Of a stretch of DNA of 64,000 nucleotides, positions 8,757 to 16,368 are shown in pieces. Both the position numbers and the translations under genes were made by a program. This DNA is from Nocardiopsis sp. FR4 (GTDB taxonomy: Bacteria; Actinomycetota; Actinomycetes; Streptosporangiales; Streptosporangiaceae): assembly GCF_009830945.1 (NCBI RefSeq), contig NZ_VWVV01000017.1:62001-126000 (forward strand), given 5' to 3'. Each line of letters starts with the position of its first letter. The first letter of the stretch is position 1. Below the pieces are notes generated by a model, which made no database searches, was not told the origin of the DNA, and saw nothing but the letters and a program-made list of their open reading frames with translations.

Positions 8757-8939
8757 GGGGCGGTCGTCCCCGTGCTGCCCTGCGTCTCGGCCGACGACGC
8801 CGCGCCCTGCCACGCCGCACTCACCGGCGCCATGCGCCGGATCTTCATCCGGCGCGACGAGCCCGCGGACGTGGAGTACGGCGGCTCCCCGGAGCTGGAG
8901 GGGCTGGCCCGGGCCCTCCGGGGTCCGGGTGGCGCATGA
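8757..8939 (+). pseudogene. Decayed gene fragment, possibly VOC (glyoxalase/bleomycin-resistance-like)
   Basis: Open frame of about 60 codons between two operator copies. It reads VVPVLPCVSADDAAPCHAAL, which resembles the first strand-helix of VOC-fold proteins (typically VPVLPCRDLDEALAFYTALG), and then jumps to a C-terminal-looking stretch FIRRDEPADVEYGGSPELEG before its stop. Members of this family are usually 110-130 residues, so most of the middle is missing. There is no good start codon with a ribosome site; GTG 8772 is possible. Best read as a remnant left by deletion, though a short functional peptide cannot be excluded. Confidence 0.3.
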
Positions 8940-8944
8940 TCTCG

Positions 8945-8962
8945 TAGTCAAATTTGATCAGT
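8945..8962. promoter_or_regulatory. PadR-type operator copy before the ABC exporter
   Basis: TAGTCAAATTTGATCAGT differs from the 18-bp arm at 8731-8748 at only two positions and keeps the TCAA-NN-TTGA core. It ends at the first base of the ribosome-site region (GGAGGGG, 8963-8969) of the exporter ATPase gene, so binding here would repress the exporter. Confidence 0.6.
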
Positions 8963-8973
8963 GGAGGGGAACT

Positions 8974-9960
8974 GTGGCCGACAACGACCCCGCGGTCCGT
9001 ACACGGGGGCTGCGCAGAACCTACGGCGCCAGGAAGGCCCTGGACGGCCTGGACATGGAGGTGGGGCGCGGCACCGTGCACGCGGTGCTGGGCCCCAACG
9101 GCGCGGGCAAGACCACGCTCGTGCGGACCCTGGCCACCCTGCTGCGGGTCCAGGCGGGGTACGCCGAGGTCGTCGGGATCGACCTCGCGGCGCATCCGCG
9201 CCTGGTGCGCCGCCGCATCGGACTGCTCGGCCAGCACGCGGCGGTGGACGAGGAGCTGTCCGGGCGCCAGAACCTGGAGGTGTTCGGCCGCCTGTACCAC
9301 CTGGGCGGGCGCCGGGCCGCCGCGCGGGCCGAGGAGCTGCTGGAGCGGTTCGGCCTCGCCGGCACCGGCCGCACGCCCGTGCGCGCCTACAGCGGCGGGA
9401 TGCGGCGGCGCCTGGACCTGGCCGCCTCGCTCCTGGTGGACCCCGACGTCCTCTTCCTGGACGAGCCGACCACCGGCCTGGACCCGCGCGGGCGCGGCGA
9501 GGTGTGGAACGCGGTGCGCTCCCTGGTCGGCGGCGGCAGCACCGTGCTGCTGACCACCCAGTACCTGGAGGAGGCCGACCAGCTGGCCGACCGGATCAGC
9601 GTCGTCGACGGCGGACGGGTGATCGCCGACGGCACCGCCGACCAGCTCAAGGAGGAGGTGGGCGGCGACCGCATCGACGTCGTCCTGCGCGACCCCGGAC
9701 GGCTGGCGGAGGCGGCCGCCGTGCTCGGCGGGGTCTCGGCCACCGGACGGGCCGACACCGACGCCGACACCCGCAGGGTGAGCGCGCCGGTCGCCGACCG
9801 GATGGCCGCCCTCCACCACGCGGTGCGGGCGCTGGACGCGGCGGGGATCGCCGCCGAGGACCTCGCCGTGCGCCGCCCCACCCTGGACGAGGTGTTCCTG
9901 CACCTGACCGGAGGCCCCGCCGGCGCGGTCCCCGGCGAGCACGAGGAGGTGTCCGCGTGA
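8974..9960 (+). CDS. ABC transporter ATP-binding protein, DrrA (daunorubicin-resistance) type
   Basis: ATPase of a two-gene ABC exporter, 328 residues. Walker A is GPNGAGKTT, the signature is [12 protein letters not shown] (about residues 140-151), Walker B is [13 protein letters not shown], and the switch is [14 protein letters not shown], where the usual His is Gln as in DrrA-type proteins. The C-terminal 90 residues form the extra domain seen in DrrA proteins ([18 protein letters not shown], then [15 protein letters not shown]). GTG 8974 has GGAGGGG 4 nt upstream. The permease gene overlaps its stop by 4 nt. The operator copy at 8945-8962 and the convergent PadR gene suggest inducible efflux of a hydrophobic drug. 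Confidence 0.93.
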   Translation: MADNDPAVRTRGLRRTYGARKALDGLDMEVGRGTVHAVLGPNGAGKTTLVRTLATLLRVQAGYAEVVGIDLAAHPRLVRRRIGLLGQHAAVDEELSGRQNLEVFGRLYHLGGRRAAARAEELLERFGLAGTGRTPVRAYSGGMRRRLDLAASLLVDPDVLFLDEPTTGLDPRGRGEVWNAVRSLVGGGSTVLLTTQYLEEADQLADRISVVDGGRVIADGTADQLKEEVGGDRIDVVLRDPGRLAEAAAVLGGVSATGRADTDADTRRVSAPVADRMAALHHAVRALDAAGIAAEDLAVRRPTLDEVFLHLTGGPAGAVPGEHEEVSA

Positions 9961-10799
9961 GCGACACGGCCTACGTTCCCCCGGTGGCCGGCACGGCGCC
10001 GCTGCACGGCTCCGCGTTCGGCTGGTGGCTCGCAGACTCCTGGACCATGACCCGCCGCGAACTCGCCCGCTGGGCCCGCCGGCCCGGACAGGTCGCGGTC
10101 AACCTGGCCTTCCCGGTCGTGATGCTGCTGATGTTCGCGCTCTTCCTCGGCGGCGCCATGACCGTCGCCGGAGGAGGGGAGTACACCGAGTTCCTGGTCC
10201 CCGGCATGTTCGTGCTCACCATGGCCTTCGGCTTGGAGGCCACGATGACCGCGGTCACCCAGGACCTGGGCCGGGGGGTGGTCGACCGCTTCCGCTCCAT
10301 GCCCATGGCGCCCTCGGCGGTCCTGGTCGGCCGCGGCGTCGCCGACGTGCTGGAGTCGGCGGTCAGTCTGGGGGTCATGCTCCTGGCCGGTCTCGCGATC
10401 GGCTGGCGCTGGCACGGTTCGCTTCCCGCCGTCCTGAGCGCGGTGGGCCTGCTGCTCCTGCTGCGGCTGGCGATGCTGTGGTGCGGCATCTGGCTCGGGC
10501 TGGTCGTGGGCAGGCCCGAACTCGTCATGGCGGTGCAGATCCTCGTGTGGCCGTTCGCCTTCACCTCGGGCGTCTTCGCCCCGCCCGAGTCCATGCCCGG
10601 GTGGCTGGGGGCGCTGGCCGAGTGGAACCCGCTGTCGGCCACCGCCAGCGCGGTGCGCGCGCTGTTCGGCAACCCCGGGGCGGTGAGTGCCTCCTGGCCC
10701 GCGGAGAACGCCCTGCCGCTGGCCGTGCTGTGGCCCCTGCTGCTGCTCGCGGTGGCCTTCCCCCTGGCCGCGGCCCGGTTCCGGCGACTGGGCCGCTGA
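9957..10799 (+). CDS. ABC-2 type permease, DrrB-like
   Basis: Membrane subunit of the exporter, 280 residues with about six membrane segments. After a soluble N-terminus with [18 protein letters not shown], the hydrophobic stretches begin at [20 protein letters not shown]. The ABC-2 fold is indicated by the loop [20 protein letters not shown] and by the final [19 protein letters not shown], both typical of DrrB. GTG 9957 overlaps the ATPase stop (GTGA), with GAGGAGG about 8 nt upstream, so translation is coupled. It probably extrudes a hydrophobic compound; the substrate is unknown. Confidence 0.9.
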   Translation: MSDTAYVPPVAGTAPLHGSAFGWWLADSWTMTRRELARWARRPGQVAVNLAFPVVMLLMFALFLGGAMTVAGGGEYTEFLVPGMFVLTMAFGLEATMTAVTQDLGRGVVDRFRSMPMAPSAVLVGRGVADVLESAVSLGVMLLAGLAIGWRWHGSLPAVLSAVGLLLLLRLAMLWCGIWLGLVVGRPELVMAVQILVWPFAFTSGVFAPPESMPGWLGALAEWNPLSATASAVRALFGNPGAVSASWPAENALPLAVLWPLLLLAVAFPLAAARFRRLGR

Positions 10800-10805
10800 A
10801 CCCGA

Positions 10806-10831
10806 GCCGCGCCGCCCGAAGGCGGCGCGGC
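10806..10831. terminator. Bidirectional hairpin between permease and PadR genes
   Basis: GCCGCGCCGCC (10806-10816), loop CGAA, GGCGGCGCGGC (10821-10831): a perfect 11-bp stem lying between two convergent genes. No T-run follows. Confidence 0.75.
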
Positions 10832-10840
10832 CCCGGGGGC

Positions 10841-11446
10841 TCAGACGGGGGCGTCCCGGGTGAGGACGCCCTCGAAGGGTTCTCCCTCCTCACCGGCGAA
10901 GACGTGGGCGCCCTCCTCGATCCGGCGGATCAGCCCGCGCGTCCAGTCCGCGTCGGCCTCCGCCGAGTGCACCCACATGCCCATGATCTCGCCGATGTGC
11001 CCCATCCCCGCGATGCCGTCCTCGGTGACGTAGTGATCGACGACCCCTCCGCGCCAGGCCTCCAGGCCCTCGACCCGCCTCCTGAGCAGGGCGAGCGCCT
11101 CTTCGCGGGGCAGGTCGACGATGAAGCCGAGCCCGGCCGAGAGCACGTCGATCCGCTCGGAGTGCGAGGAGAGCGCCTCCCGCAGGAGGGAGAAGTACTC
11201 CCGGGTCCCCTCCTCGGTGAGCTCGTACTCGGTCCGGGGCGGCCCGCCCGCCGTGGAGGGAGCGACCTCGTGGGCGTGCAGCAGCCCCTGCCGGGCCATC
11301 TGCTTGAGTGCGTGGTAGATCGACCCCGGCTTGGCGGTGGACCACTCGTGGGCGCCCCAGAACTCCAGGTCGGCCCGTACCTGGTAGCCGTGGGCCCGCC
11401 CGCGCAGGCGCACGGCCCCCAGCACGAGCAGCCGTATGGCCGACAT
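10841..11446 (-). CDS. PadR-family transcriptional regulator
   Basis: Winged-helix repressor of 201 residues. The N-terminal PadR domain is clear: LLVLGAVRLRGRAHGYQVRADL, KPGSIYHALKQMARQGLL (recognition helix) and TEYELTEEGTREYF (wing); the C-terminal half is the helical dimerisation arm. ATG 11446 was chosen because GAGGGG lies 7 nt upstream; GTG 11461 would add five residues without such a site. An operator-like palindrome (11475-11490) sits just before the gene and related copies precede the convergent ABC exporter. PadR proteins commonly repress a drug exporter and themselves and release DNA when the drug binds; that role is inferred here. Confidence 0.92.
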   Translation of the reverse strand: MSAIRLLVLGAVRLRGRAHGYQVRADLEFWGAHEWSTAKPGSIYHALKQMARQGLLHAHEVAPSTAGGPPRTEYELTEEGTREYFSLLREALSSHSERIDVLSAGLGFIVDLPREEALALLRRRVEGLEAWRGGVVDHYVTEDGIAGMGHIGEIMGMWVHSAEADADWTRGLIRRIEEGAHVFAGEEGEPFEGVLTRDAPV

Positions 11447-11474
11447 CCGTACACCCCTCACCGGCCGTTTCGGT

Positions 11475-11490
11475 TAGTCGAGTTCGACCA
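11475..11490. promoter_or_regulatory. PadR-type operator copy before the PadR gene
   Basis: TAGTCGAGTTCGACCA keeps the layout of the exporter operators (TAG, then a TCRA-NN-TYGA core), here with TCGA-GT-TCGA. It lies 29 nt before the PadR start, where autorepression would be expected. Confidence 0.5.
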
Positions 11491-11508
11491 GCATAGATCC
11501 CGCCCGGC

Positions 11509-13479
11509 TCAGTCGCGCCCGGGAACGGGGTCGCCCTGGCGGGCGTGCTCGGCGCCCAGTGCGATCGGCGCGGCCAGCCACTCGTCGCGCAGGCCGAACG
11601 CGTTCACCAGCTGCACGGCGTAGGGGCGCAGCCCCCGGCACAGGTCGTTCACCGCCTGCGTGACCGCCTTGGCCCGCGCGGTGGAGAGCCGCTCGTGCTC
11701 CAGGAACCAGGCGCGGTCCTCCTCCACCACCGACAGCACGAACAGGTCGCACACGCGGTTGAGGAGCTTGGCCGTCGAGGTGTCCCCGCAGCGGTCGATC
11801 CCGGCCACGAAGGCCTCCAGCACCACCCGGTCCATGTGCGCGCGGGCCGCGTGCAGCACGTGGTCCTGGGCGCCGTTGAACACCTCGAAGGCGTCGCGGC
11901 CGTCCTTGCGCGCCCGGCGCAGCCGTCCGGCCAGGCCCTCGGTGATGTGCTTCTCGCGGTCCTCCAGCAGCTCCAGCTGCCAGCCGCGGTTGTACAGGCT
12001 GGTCTCCTCGCCGCGCCCCGGGGCCGCCGCCACGAGCCGGTCGATCAGCGGGATGGCGGCGGTGCGCTCGATGACCGTCTCGAAGACCTTGCCCGCCACG
12101 AACCGCACCAGCCCCAGCTGGTCCAGGTCGCCGAAGGAGTCCTGGAAGTGGGTCAGCAGGGCCTTGGTCACCTGCTGCATCAGGACGGTGTTGTCGCCCT
12201 CGAAGGTGGTGAAGATGTCGGAGTCGGCCCTGAGCTGGGGCAGGCGGTTCTCCGCCAGGTACCCGGCGCCGCCGCAGGCCTCCCGGCAGGTCTGGATGGT
12301 CTGGGTGGCGTGCCAGGTGGCCACCGCCTTGAGTCCGGCCGCCCGCGACTCCAGCTCCCGCTGGGCGTGCTCGTCGGGCCCGGCGGAGCGGGACAGCTCG
12401 TGCAGCCGCACCACCAGCTCCTCCTGCGCGAAGTGCAGCCCGTAGGTGCGGGCCAGGGCGGGCAGGAGCTTGCGCTGCTGGGCGAGGTAGTCCAGGACCC
12501 GCACCTCGCGCTCGGGCTCGCCGTCGGCCCCGGGCCGGGTGAACTGGCGCCGGGTGTCGGAGTAGCGCACCGCGATGGCAAGCGCGGCCTTGGTGGCGCT
12601 GCCCGCGCCGCCCGCCACGCTGATCCGGCCGCGGACCAGCGTGCCGAGCATGGTGAAGAAGCGCCGGTTCTTGCTCTCGATCGGGCTGGAGTAGGTGCCG
12701 TCCGGGGCCACGTCGCCGTAGCGGTTGAGCAGGTTCGCCCTCGGCACCCGCACGTGGTCGAACGACAGGCGACCGTTGTCCACACCGGGCAGTCCGGCCT
12801 TGACACCGCAGTCGCCGATGTGCACGCCCGGCAGGGGACGGTCCCGCCCGTCGCGGATCGGGACCATGAGGGCGTGCACCCCCTGCGACTCGCCCCCGGT
12901 GTACAGCTGGGCGAACACCACCGCCATGCGCCCGTCGCGGGCGGCGTTGCCGATGTAGTCCTTGCGCGCGGCCTCGTCGGGGGTGTGGACCACGAACTCC
13001 TCGGCGTCGGGGTCGTAGGTGGCCGTGGTGCGCAGGTTCTGCACGTCCGAGCCGTGCCCGGTCTCGGTCATCGCGAAGCAGCCGGGCAGCTCCACCGACA
13101 TCACGTCGGGCAGGTACTCGGCGTGGTGGCGCTCGGTGCCCAGCGCGCGGATCGCCCCGCCGAACAGGCCCCACTGCACCCCCATCTTCACCATGAGGGA
13201 CAGGTCGTTGACCAGCATCTCGAAGCCGACCACCGAGGCGCCGACGTCGTCGCGTCCCCCCACCGCCTCGGGGAAGCCGTAGGCGGGCAGGTCCGTCTTG
13301 GCCAGGGCCCTGAGCTGGGTGAGCGTGCGCTCCCGGTGCTCCTCCGTGGACAGTCCGTGGACGGGGGCGAACAGCTCGCCCTGCAGGACGTCGCGGGCCT
13401 GTTCTCGCACGTGGGCCCAGCGGCCGTCGAGCAGGCCGCGCAGTTCGGCCTCGTCCACCCGCAGTGCCTGTTCGGTCAT
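11509..13479 (-). CDS. Acyl-CoA oxidase / large acyl-CoA dehydrogenase (ACOX type)
   Basis: Flavoprotein of 656 residues, the length of acyl-CoA oxidases rather than of the ~390-residue dehydrogenases. Motifs: GCFAMTETGHGSDVQNL (FAD binding and substrate), KNRRFFTMLGTLVRGRISVA, RYSDTRRQF, QTCREACGGAGYLAENRL and FTTFEGDNTVLMQQV, whose Glu is the expected catalytic base. The C-terminal third is the extra helical domain of ACOX proteins. It would carry out the first step of fatty acyl-CoA beta-oxidation, passing electrons to oxygen or to a flavoprotein. ATG 13479 has AGGGGGAG 3-4 nt upstream. It appears to be a single-gene unit. Oxidase versus dehydrogenase activity cannot be decided from sequence. 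Confidence 0.9.
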   Translation of the reverse strand: MTEQALRVDEAELRGLLDGRWAHVREQARDVLQGELFAPVHGLSTEEHRERTLTQLRALAKTDLPAYGFPEAVGGRDDVGASVVGFEMLVNDLSLMVKMGVQWGLFGGAIRALGTERHHAEYLPDVMSVELPGCFAMTETGHGSDVQNLRTTATYDPDAEEFVVHTPDEAARKDYIGNAARDGRMAVVFAQLYTGGESQGVHALMVPIRDGRDRPLPGVHIGDCGVKAGLPGVDNGRLSFDHVRVPRANLLNRYGDVAPDGTYSSPIESKNRRFFTMLGTLVRGRISVAGGAGSATKAALAIAVRYSDTRRQFTRPGADGEPEREVRVLDYLAQQRKLLPALARTYGLHFAQEELVVRLHELSRSAGPDEHAQRELESRAAGLKAVATWHATQTIQTCREACGGAGYLAENRLPQLRADSDIFTTFEGDNTVLMQQVTKALLTHFQDSFGDLDQLGLVRFVAGKVFETVIERTAAIPLIDRLVAAAPGRGEETSLYNRGWQLELLEDREKHITEGLAGRLRRARKDGRDAFEVFNGAQDHVLHAARAHMDRVVLEAFVAGIDRCGDTSTAKLLNRVCDLFVLSVVEEDRAWFLEHERLSTARAKAVTQAVNDLCRGLRPYAVQLVNAFGLRDEWLAAPIALGAEHARQGDPVPGRD

Positions 13480-13717
13480 GTGCTCCCCCTGTCGGTCCTG
13501 GCTGACGCGGCCCTGACTGCGTGCCTACCACCGCCCCGGGGCGCGGAAACGGCGCGGTCGGGTGCCGGTCGCCACTACTGACCACCGTAGCCCCGCGGCG
13601 GACCGGTCACCCGGCCAGGCCGGGGGTTGGTCCGGCCGTGTCCGAGGTAGTCCAGTCATCGGGTGTCCCGTGCGGACGGAAGGCGGGACCGCCGTGGTCG
13701 AGGACGAGGAGGAAACC

Positions 13718-14656
13718 GTGGACCGAGGCACGACCGGGGAACCGCATGTTCGCACACGGGTACTCCTGGCCGGGTGGTTCTCGTTCGTGGACGGGGAGGC
13801 CACGGCGGGCGACGTCGGGGCCGCGGAGGCGGTCTCGGCCGCGCTGCGGGGGGAGGGCGTCGACCACGACACCGCGTGGAGCCCCAACTTCCGCTCTGAG
13901 GGGCCGTCCCTCGACGAGGTGGACCCGGCCGCCTACTCGCATCTGGTCTTCGTGTGCGGTCCGGTCAGCGGGCACCGGATCGAGGAGCTCCACCGGACCT
14001 TCGCGTCCTGCCGGCGGATCGCGGTCGGTGTGTCGGTGACCGACTCCCGGGCCCCGGCCCTCCTCGGCTTCCACACCGTGCTCGCCCGCGACGGGGGAGG
14101 GGAGGAGCCGCGGCGGGACCTCGCCGCGGGAACTCCGGCGGGCCTCCCGGTGCCCGTCGTGGGAGTGGCCACCGCGCCCGGACAGCCCGAGTACCGGGGC
14201 CGGTCCGCCCATGCGCAGGTGCACCGCGACCTGGAGAGGTGGCTCGTGGCCAAGGACTGCGCGCGCGTGCCGATCGACACCCGGCTGGACACGGCCGACT
14301 GGCTGCACTGCGCCGAACCGCACCAGTTCGACGCCCTGGTGCGCCGGATGGACCTGGTGGTGACCACCCGGCTGCACGGACTGGTGTTCGCCCTGCGCAA
14401 CGGGGTGCCCGCCGTGGCGGTGGACCCGGTCGTGGGCGGTGCCAAGGTCGCGGCCCAGGGCAGGGTCTGGGACTGGCCGGTGGAGAGGGTCCGCCGTCCG
14501 GGGGAGGCCCTCGACCCCGGGCGCCTGGACCGGCTCTGGAAGTGGTGTCTGGACTCCGGCCGCCGGGTCGCCCGGTCCCGGTCGGGCGGCCTCGGCTCAC
14601 CGACGGTCGACGCGTTGCTGGAGGCGCTGTGGGAGGACCGGTCCGATCGCGCCTGA
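13718..14656 (+). CDS. Polysaccharide pyruvyl transferase family protein
   Basis: 312-residue protein of the pyruvyl-transferase (CsaB/WcaK-like) family, a GT-B-like fold. The N-terminal half begins RVLLAGWFSFVDGEATAGDV, where the family has its glycine-rich NxGD-type start. The C-terminal half has DLVVTTRLHGLVFALRNGVP followed by AVDPVVGGAKVAAQG, the standard family signature. Such enzymes add a pyruvyl ketal to cell-wall polymers or exopolysaccharides using PEP. GTG 13718 was chosen because AGGAGG lies 5 nt upstream; the frame is open further upstream without a ribosome site. No polysaccharide genes are adjacent, which is unusual for this family. Confidence 0.8.
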   Translation: MDRGTTGEPHVRTRVLLAGWFSFVDGEATAGDVGAAEAVSAALRGEGVDHDTAWSPNFRSEGPSLDEVDPAAYSHLVFVCGPVSGHRIEELHRTFASCRRIAVGVSVTDSRAPALLGFHTVLARDGGGEEPRRDLAAGTPAGLPVPVVGVATAPGQPEYRGRSAHAQVHRDLERWLVAKDCARVPIDTRLDTADWLHCAEPHQFDALVRRMDLVVTTRLHGLVFALRNGVPAVAVDPVVGGAKVAAQGRVWDWPVERVRRPGEALDPGRLDRLWKWCLDSGRRVARSRSGGLGSPTVDALLEALWEDRSDRA

Positions 14657-14683
14657 GAGCGGTCACCGACCGCTTCCGCGTGG

Positions 14684-14968
14684 TCAGACCGCCAGTGAGG
14701 TGGGCGCGGGTTCCCCGGCGGGGGCCTCGGCGTCCACCCGGCGCAGGAGGCCGTCCAGGGACAGGCCGAGCGCGGCGGCGATCGAGGCGACCGTGAAGAA
14801 GGCCGGGGTGGGAATGCGCCCGCCCTCGATCTTGCGCAGCGTCTCGACCGAGATCCGGGCCTGGCGCGCGACGTCGACCATCGTGCGCTCCCCCCGGGCC
14901 TGACGGAGCAGGGCGCCCAGCTGGCGTCCGCGCTCGATCTGCTCTGCGGTCAGCGGTTCACGAACCAT
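14684..14968 (-). CDS. XRE-family helix-turn-helix regulator
   Basis: Small DNA-binding protein of 94 residues. The HTH_3 domain covers most of it: LGALLRQARGERTMVDVARQ, ARISVETLRKIEGGR and TVASIAAALGLSLDGLL; a short Ala/Pro tail follows. The start ATG is preceded by TCCCCC and then TAGACT, so the mRNA is probably leaderless and there is no ribosome site. A 10-bp inverted repeat (14964-15006) covers the start codon and flanks the -10, suggesting autoregulation. The convergent pyruvyl-transferase gene ends 27 nt away. Its target genes are unknown. Confidence 0.9.
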   Translation of the reverse strand: MVREPLTAEQIERGRQLGALLRQARGERTMVDVARQARISVETLRKIEGGRIPTPAFFTVASIAAALGLSLDGLLRRVDAEAPAGEPAPTSLAV

Positions 14969-15006
14969 GGGGGAAGTCTAACCGCGCCGCACATGGCCCC
15001 CATGGT
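14964..15006. promoter_or_regulatory. Inverted repeat over the XRE gene start and promoter
   Basis: ACCATGGGGG (14964-14973) and CCCCCATGGT (14997-15006) are perfect 10-bp arms with a 23-nt spacer. The left arm contains the start codon (CAT at 14966-14968) and the probable -10 element (AGTCTA on the plus strand, 14975-14980) lies between the arms. A dimeric repressor bound here would shut off the gene. Confidence 0.45.
14975..14980 (-). promoter_or_regulatory. -10 element of the XRE gene (leaderless)
   Basis: Reads TAGACT on the minus strand, followed by exactly 6 nt and then the ATG. With the usual -7 position for the last T, transcription would start on the A of the start codon. Confidence 0.55.
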
Positions 15007-15328
15007 TATGCCGGTATTTTTATTTGTTCCGATGTGCGGGGTCCCCTCCCCGGCGGCGGCCCGCGCACCGCGGGCGCACGGTGGCCGCCATCGGGGGCCG
15101 CCCGACCGGGCTCGCCGTTCCCTGCTGAAACCGGGACAGGGCGGTCGCGCGGCGCCCAGGTCCCGCGGAGTCACGCGGAACGGGCTGACGGTCATCGTCG
15201 GCGCGAGTGTTCCGGTCAACGCCCTGGTGTTCGACGGGACCGCGGGCGACCGGGCGCGCGCTCCCGGAGGAGGGGGACTCCTGTGCGGCACCCGCCGCCC
15301 GGCCCGGTGGAGGGCCGGGCGGCGCGGG
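15007..15328. other. Non-coding interval between XRE and LD-carboxypeptidase genes
   Basis: No convincing gene. The first part is unusually A/T-rich for this genome (GGTATTTTTATTTGTTCC around 15012-15030), the rest is G/C-rich without third-position bias in any frame. The A/T block lies upstream of the XRE promoter and could be an upstream promoter element or a binding site. Confidence 0.4.
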
Positions 15329-16318
15329 TCAGGCCAGGCCCGGAACGGCCAGCTCCAGGGTGCCGCCGTCGGCGTCCAGCACCGCCGGGACCCCCAGCGG
15401 AAGGGTGAGCTGGGCCGCGCAGTGCCCGAACTCCAGCCCCCACAGCACCGGCACTCCCAAGGGTTCCAGCCGGTCGCGCATCAGCTCGGCCACCACACCC
15501 GGTCCGGGCGGGCAGTCGGTCCACGTGCCCAGCGCCACCCCGGCCACCCCCTCCAGCCACCCCGTGCGCAGCAGGTGGGTGAGCATCCGGTCCAGCCGGG
15601 CCACGTCCTCGCCGACGTCCTCCAGCAGCAGGACGCCCCCGGCGCCCGACAGGCGGCTGTGCGGGGTGGCCAGCCCGTCGTTGAGCAGGCTCAGGTTCCC
15701 GCCGAAGGTCACCCCCTCGGCCCGGCCCGGCACCAGCGCGTACGCGCCCGGCGAGGTCAGCAGCGTCCGCCGCTCGGGATGGAACAGGGTGGTGCGCAGC
15801 TCCTCCTGGGCCGTGCCATCGCCCACGAAGTAGCGGGTTCCGACCACCGGGCCGTGCACCGTGCCCACCCCCAGCTCCACCGCGAACGCCTCGTGCAGCG
15901 CCGTGATGTCGCTGAACCCCACCAGCACCTTGGGCTCGGCCCGCCGCATCGCCCCGAAGTCCACCAGGTCCAGGGTCCGGTGCGCCCCGTCGCCGCCGCG
16001 CACGCACAGCACCGCGGCCACGTCCGGATCGCACCAGGCCTCCTGGAGGTCCGCGGCCCGGGTGGCGTCCTCCCCGGCCAGGTAGGGCAGCCGGGGGTGG
16101 CGGTCGCGCACGTGCGGGGCCAGCTCCACCCGCAGCCCCCAGCCGCGCAGCACCTCCGCCGCCTCCTCCAGCCGCCCCTCCGGAACGGGGCTGCACGGCG
16201 CGACCAGCCGGACCCGGTCACCCTCCCGCAGCCGGGGCGGCCGCACGAGCTCGCGCACGCCCCGCCCGTCCGGGGCCCGCACCGCCGCCCCGGCCACCTC
16301 GGTCATCGCCTCTCCCAC
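15329..16318 (-). CDS. LD-carboxypeptidase (S66 family, LdcA-like)
   Basis: Serine peptidase that removes the terminal D-Ala from muropeptide tetrapeptides in the cytoplasm. The 329-residue protein has the S66 layout: GDRVRLVAPCSPVPEGRL at the N-terminus, VLCVRGGDGAHRTLDLVDF, and the nucleophile motif LVGFSDITALH with the Ser in GFSD; GGNLSLLNDGLATPH and GLEFGHCAAQLTLPLG in the C-terminal half carry the expected Glu and His. GTG 16318 has GGGAGGG 6 nt upstream; ATG 16306 with GGGAG 5 nt upstream is nearly as good. It follows the M20 peptidase gene by 50 nt, and upstream lies a DppA-type D-aminopeptidase, together suggesting peptidoglycan-peptide recycling. Confidence 0.88.
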   Translation of the reverse strand: MGEAMTEVAGAAVRAPDGRGVRELVRPPRLREGDRVRLVAPCSPVPEGRLEEAAEVLRGWGLRVELAPHVRDRHPRLPYLAGEDATRAADLQEAWCDPDVAAVLCVRGGDGAHRTLDLVDFGAMRRAEPKVLVGFSDITALHEAFAVELGVGTVHGPVVGTRYFVGDGTAQEELRTTLFHPERRTLLTSPGAYALVPGRAEGVTFGGNLSLLNDGLATPHSRLSGAGGVLLLEDVGEDVARLDRMLTHLLRTGWLEGVAGVALGTWTDCPPGPGVVAELMRDRLEPLGVPVLWGLEFGHCAAQLTLPLGVPAVLDADGGTLELAVPGLA

Positions 16319-16368
16319 GGTCCGCCCTCCCGTACTCGTCCGCCTGCCCTGCTCCCTCGGCCCCGCGG

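Noticed and set aside
11545-13581. 678-codon plus-strand open frame opposite the acyl-CoA oxidase
   Set aside because: His/Gln/Gly-rich shadow translation; the minus-strand gene has all acyl-CoA oxidase motifs.
11509-14656. Biosynthetic gene cluster around the pyruvyl-transferase-like gene and DrrAB exporter
   Set aside because: No polyketide synthase, peptide synthetase, terpene or glycosyltransferase genes nearby; the genes have separate regulators and terminators.
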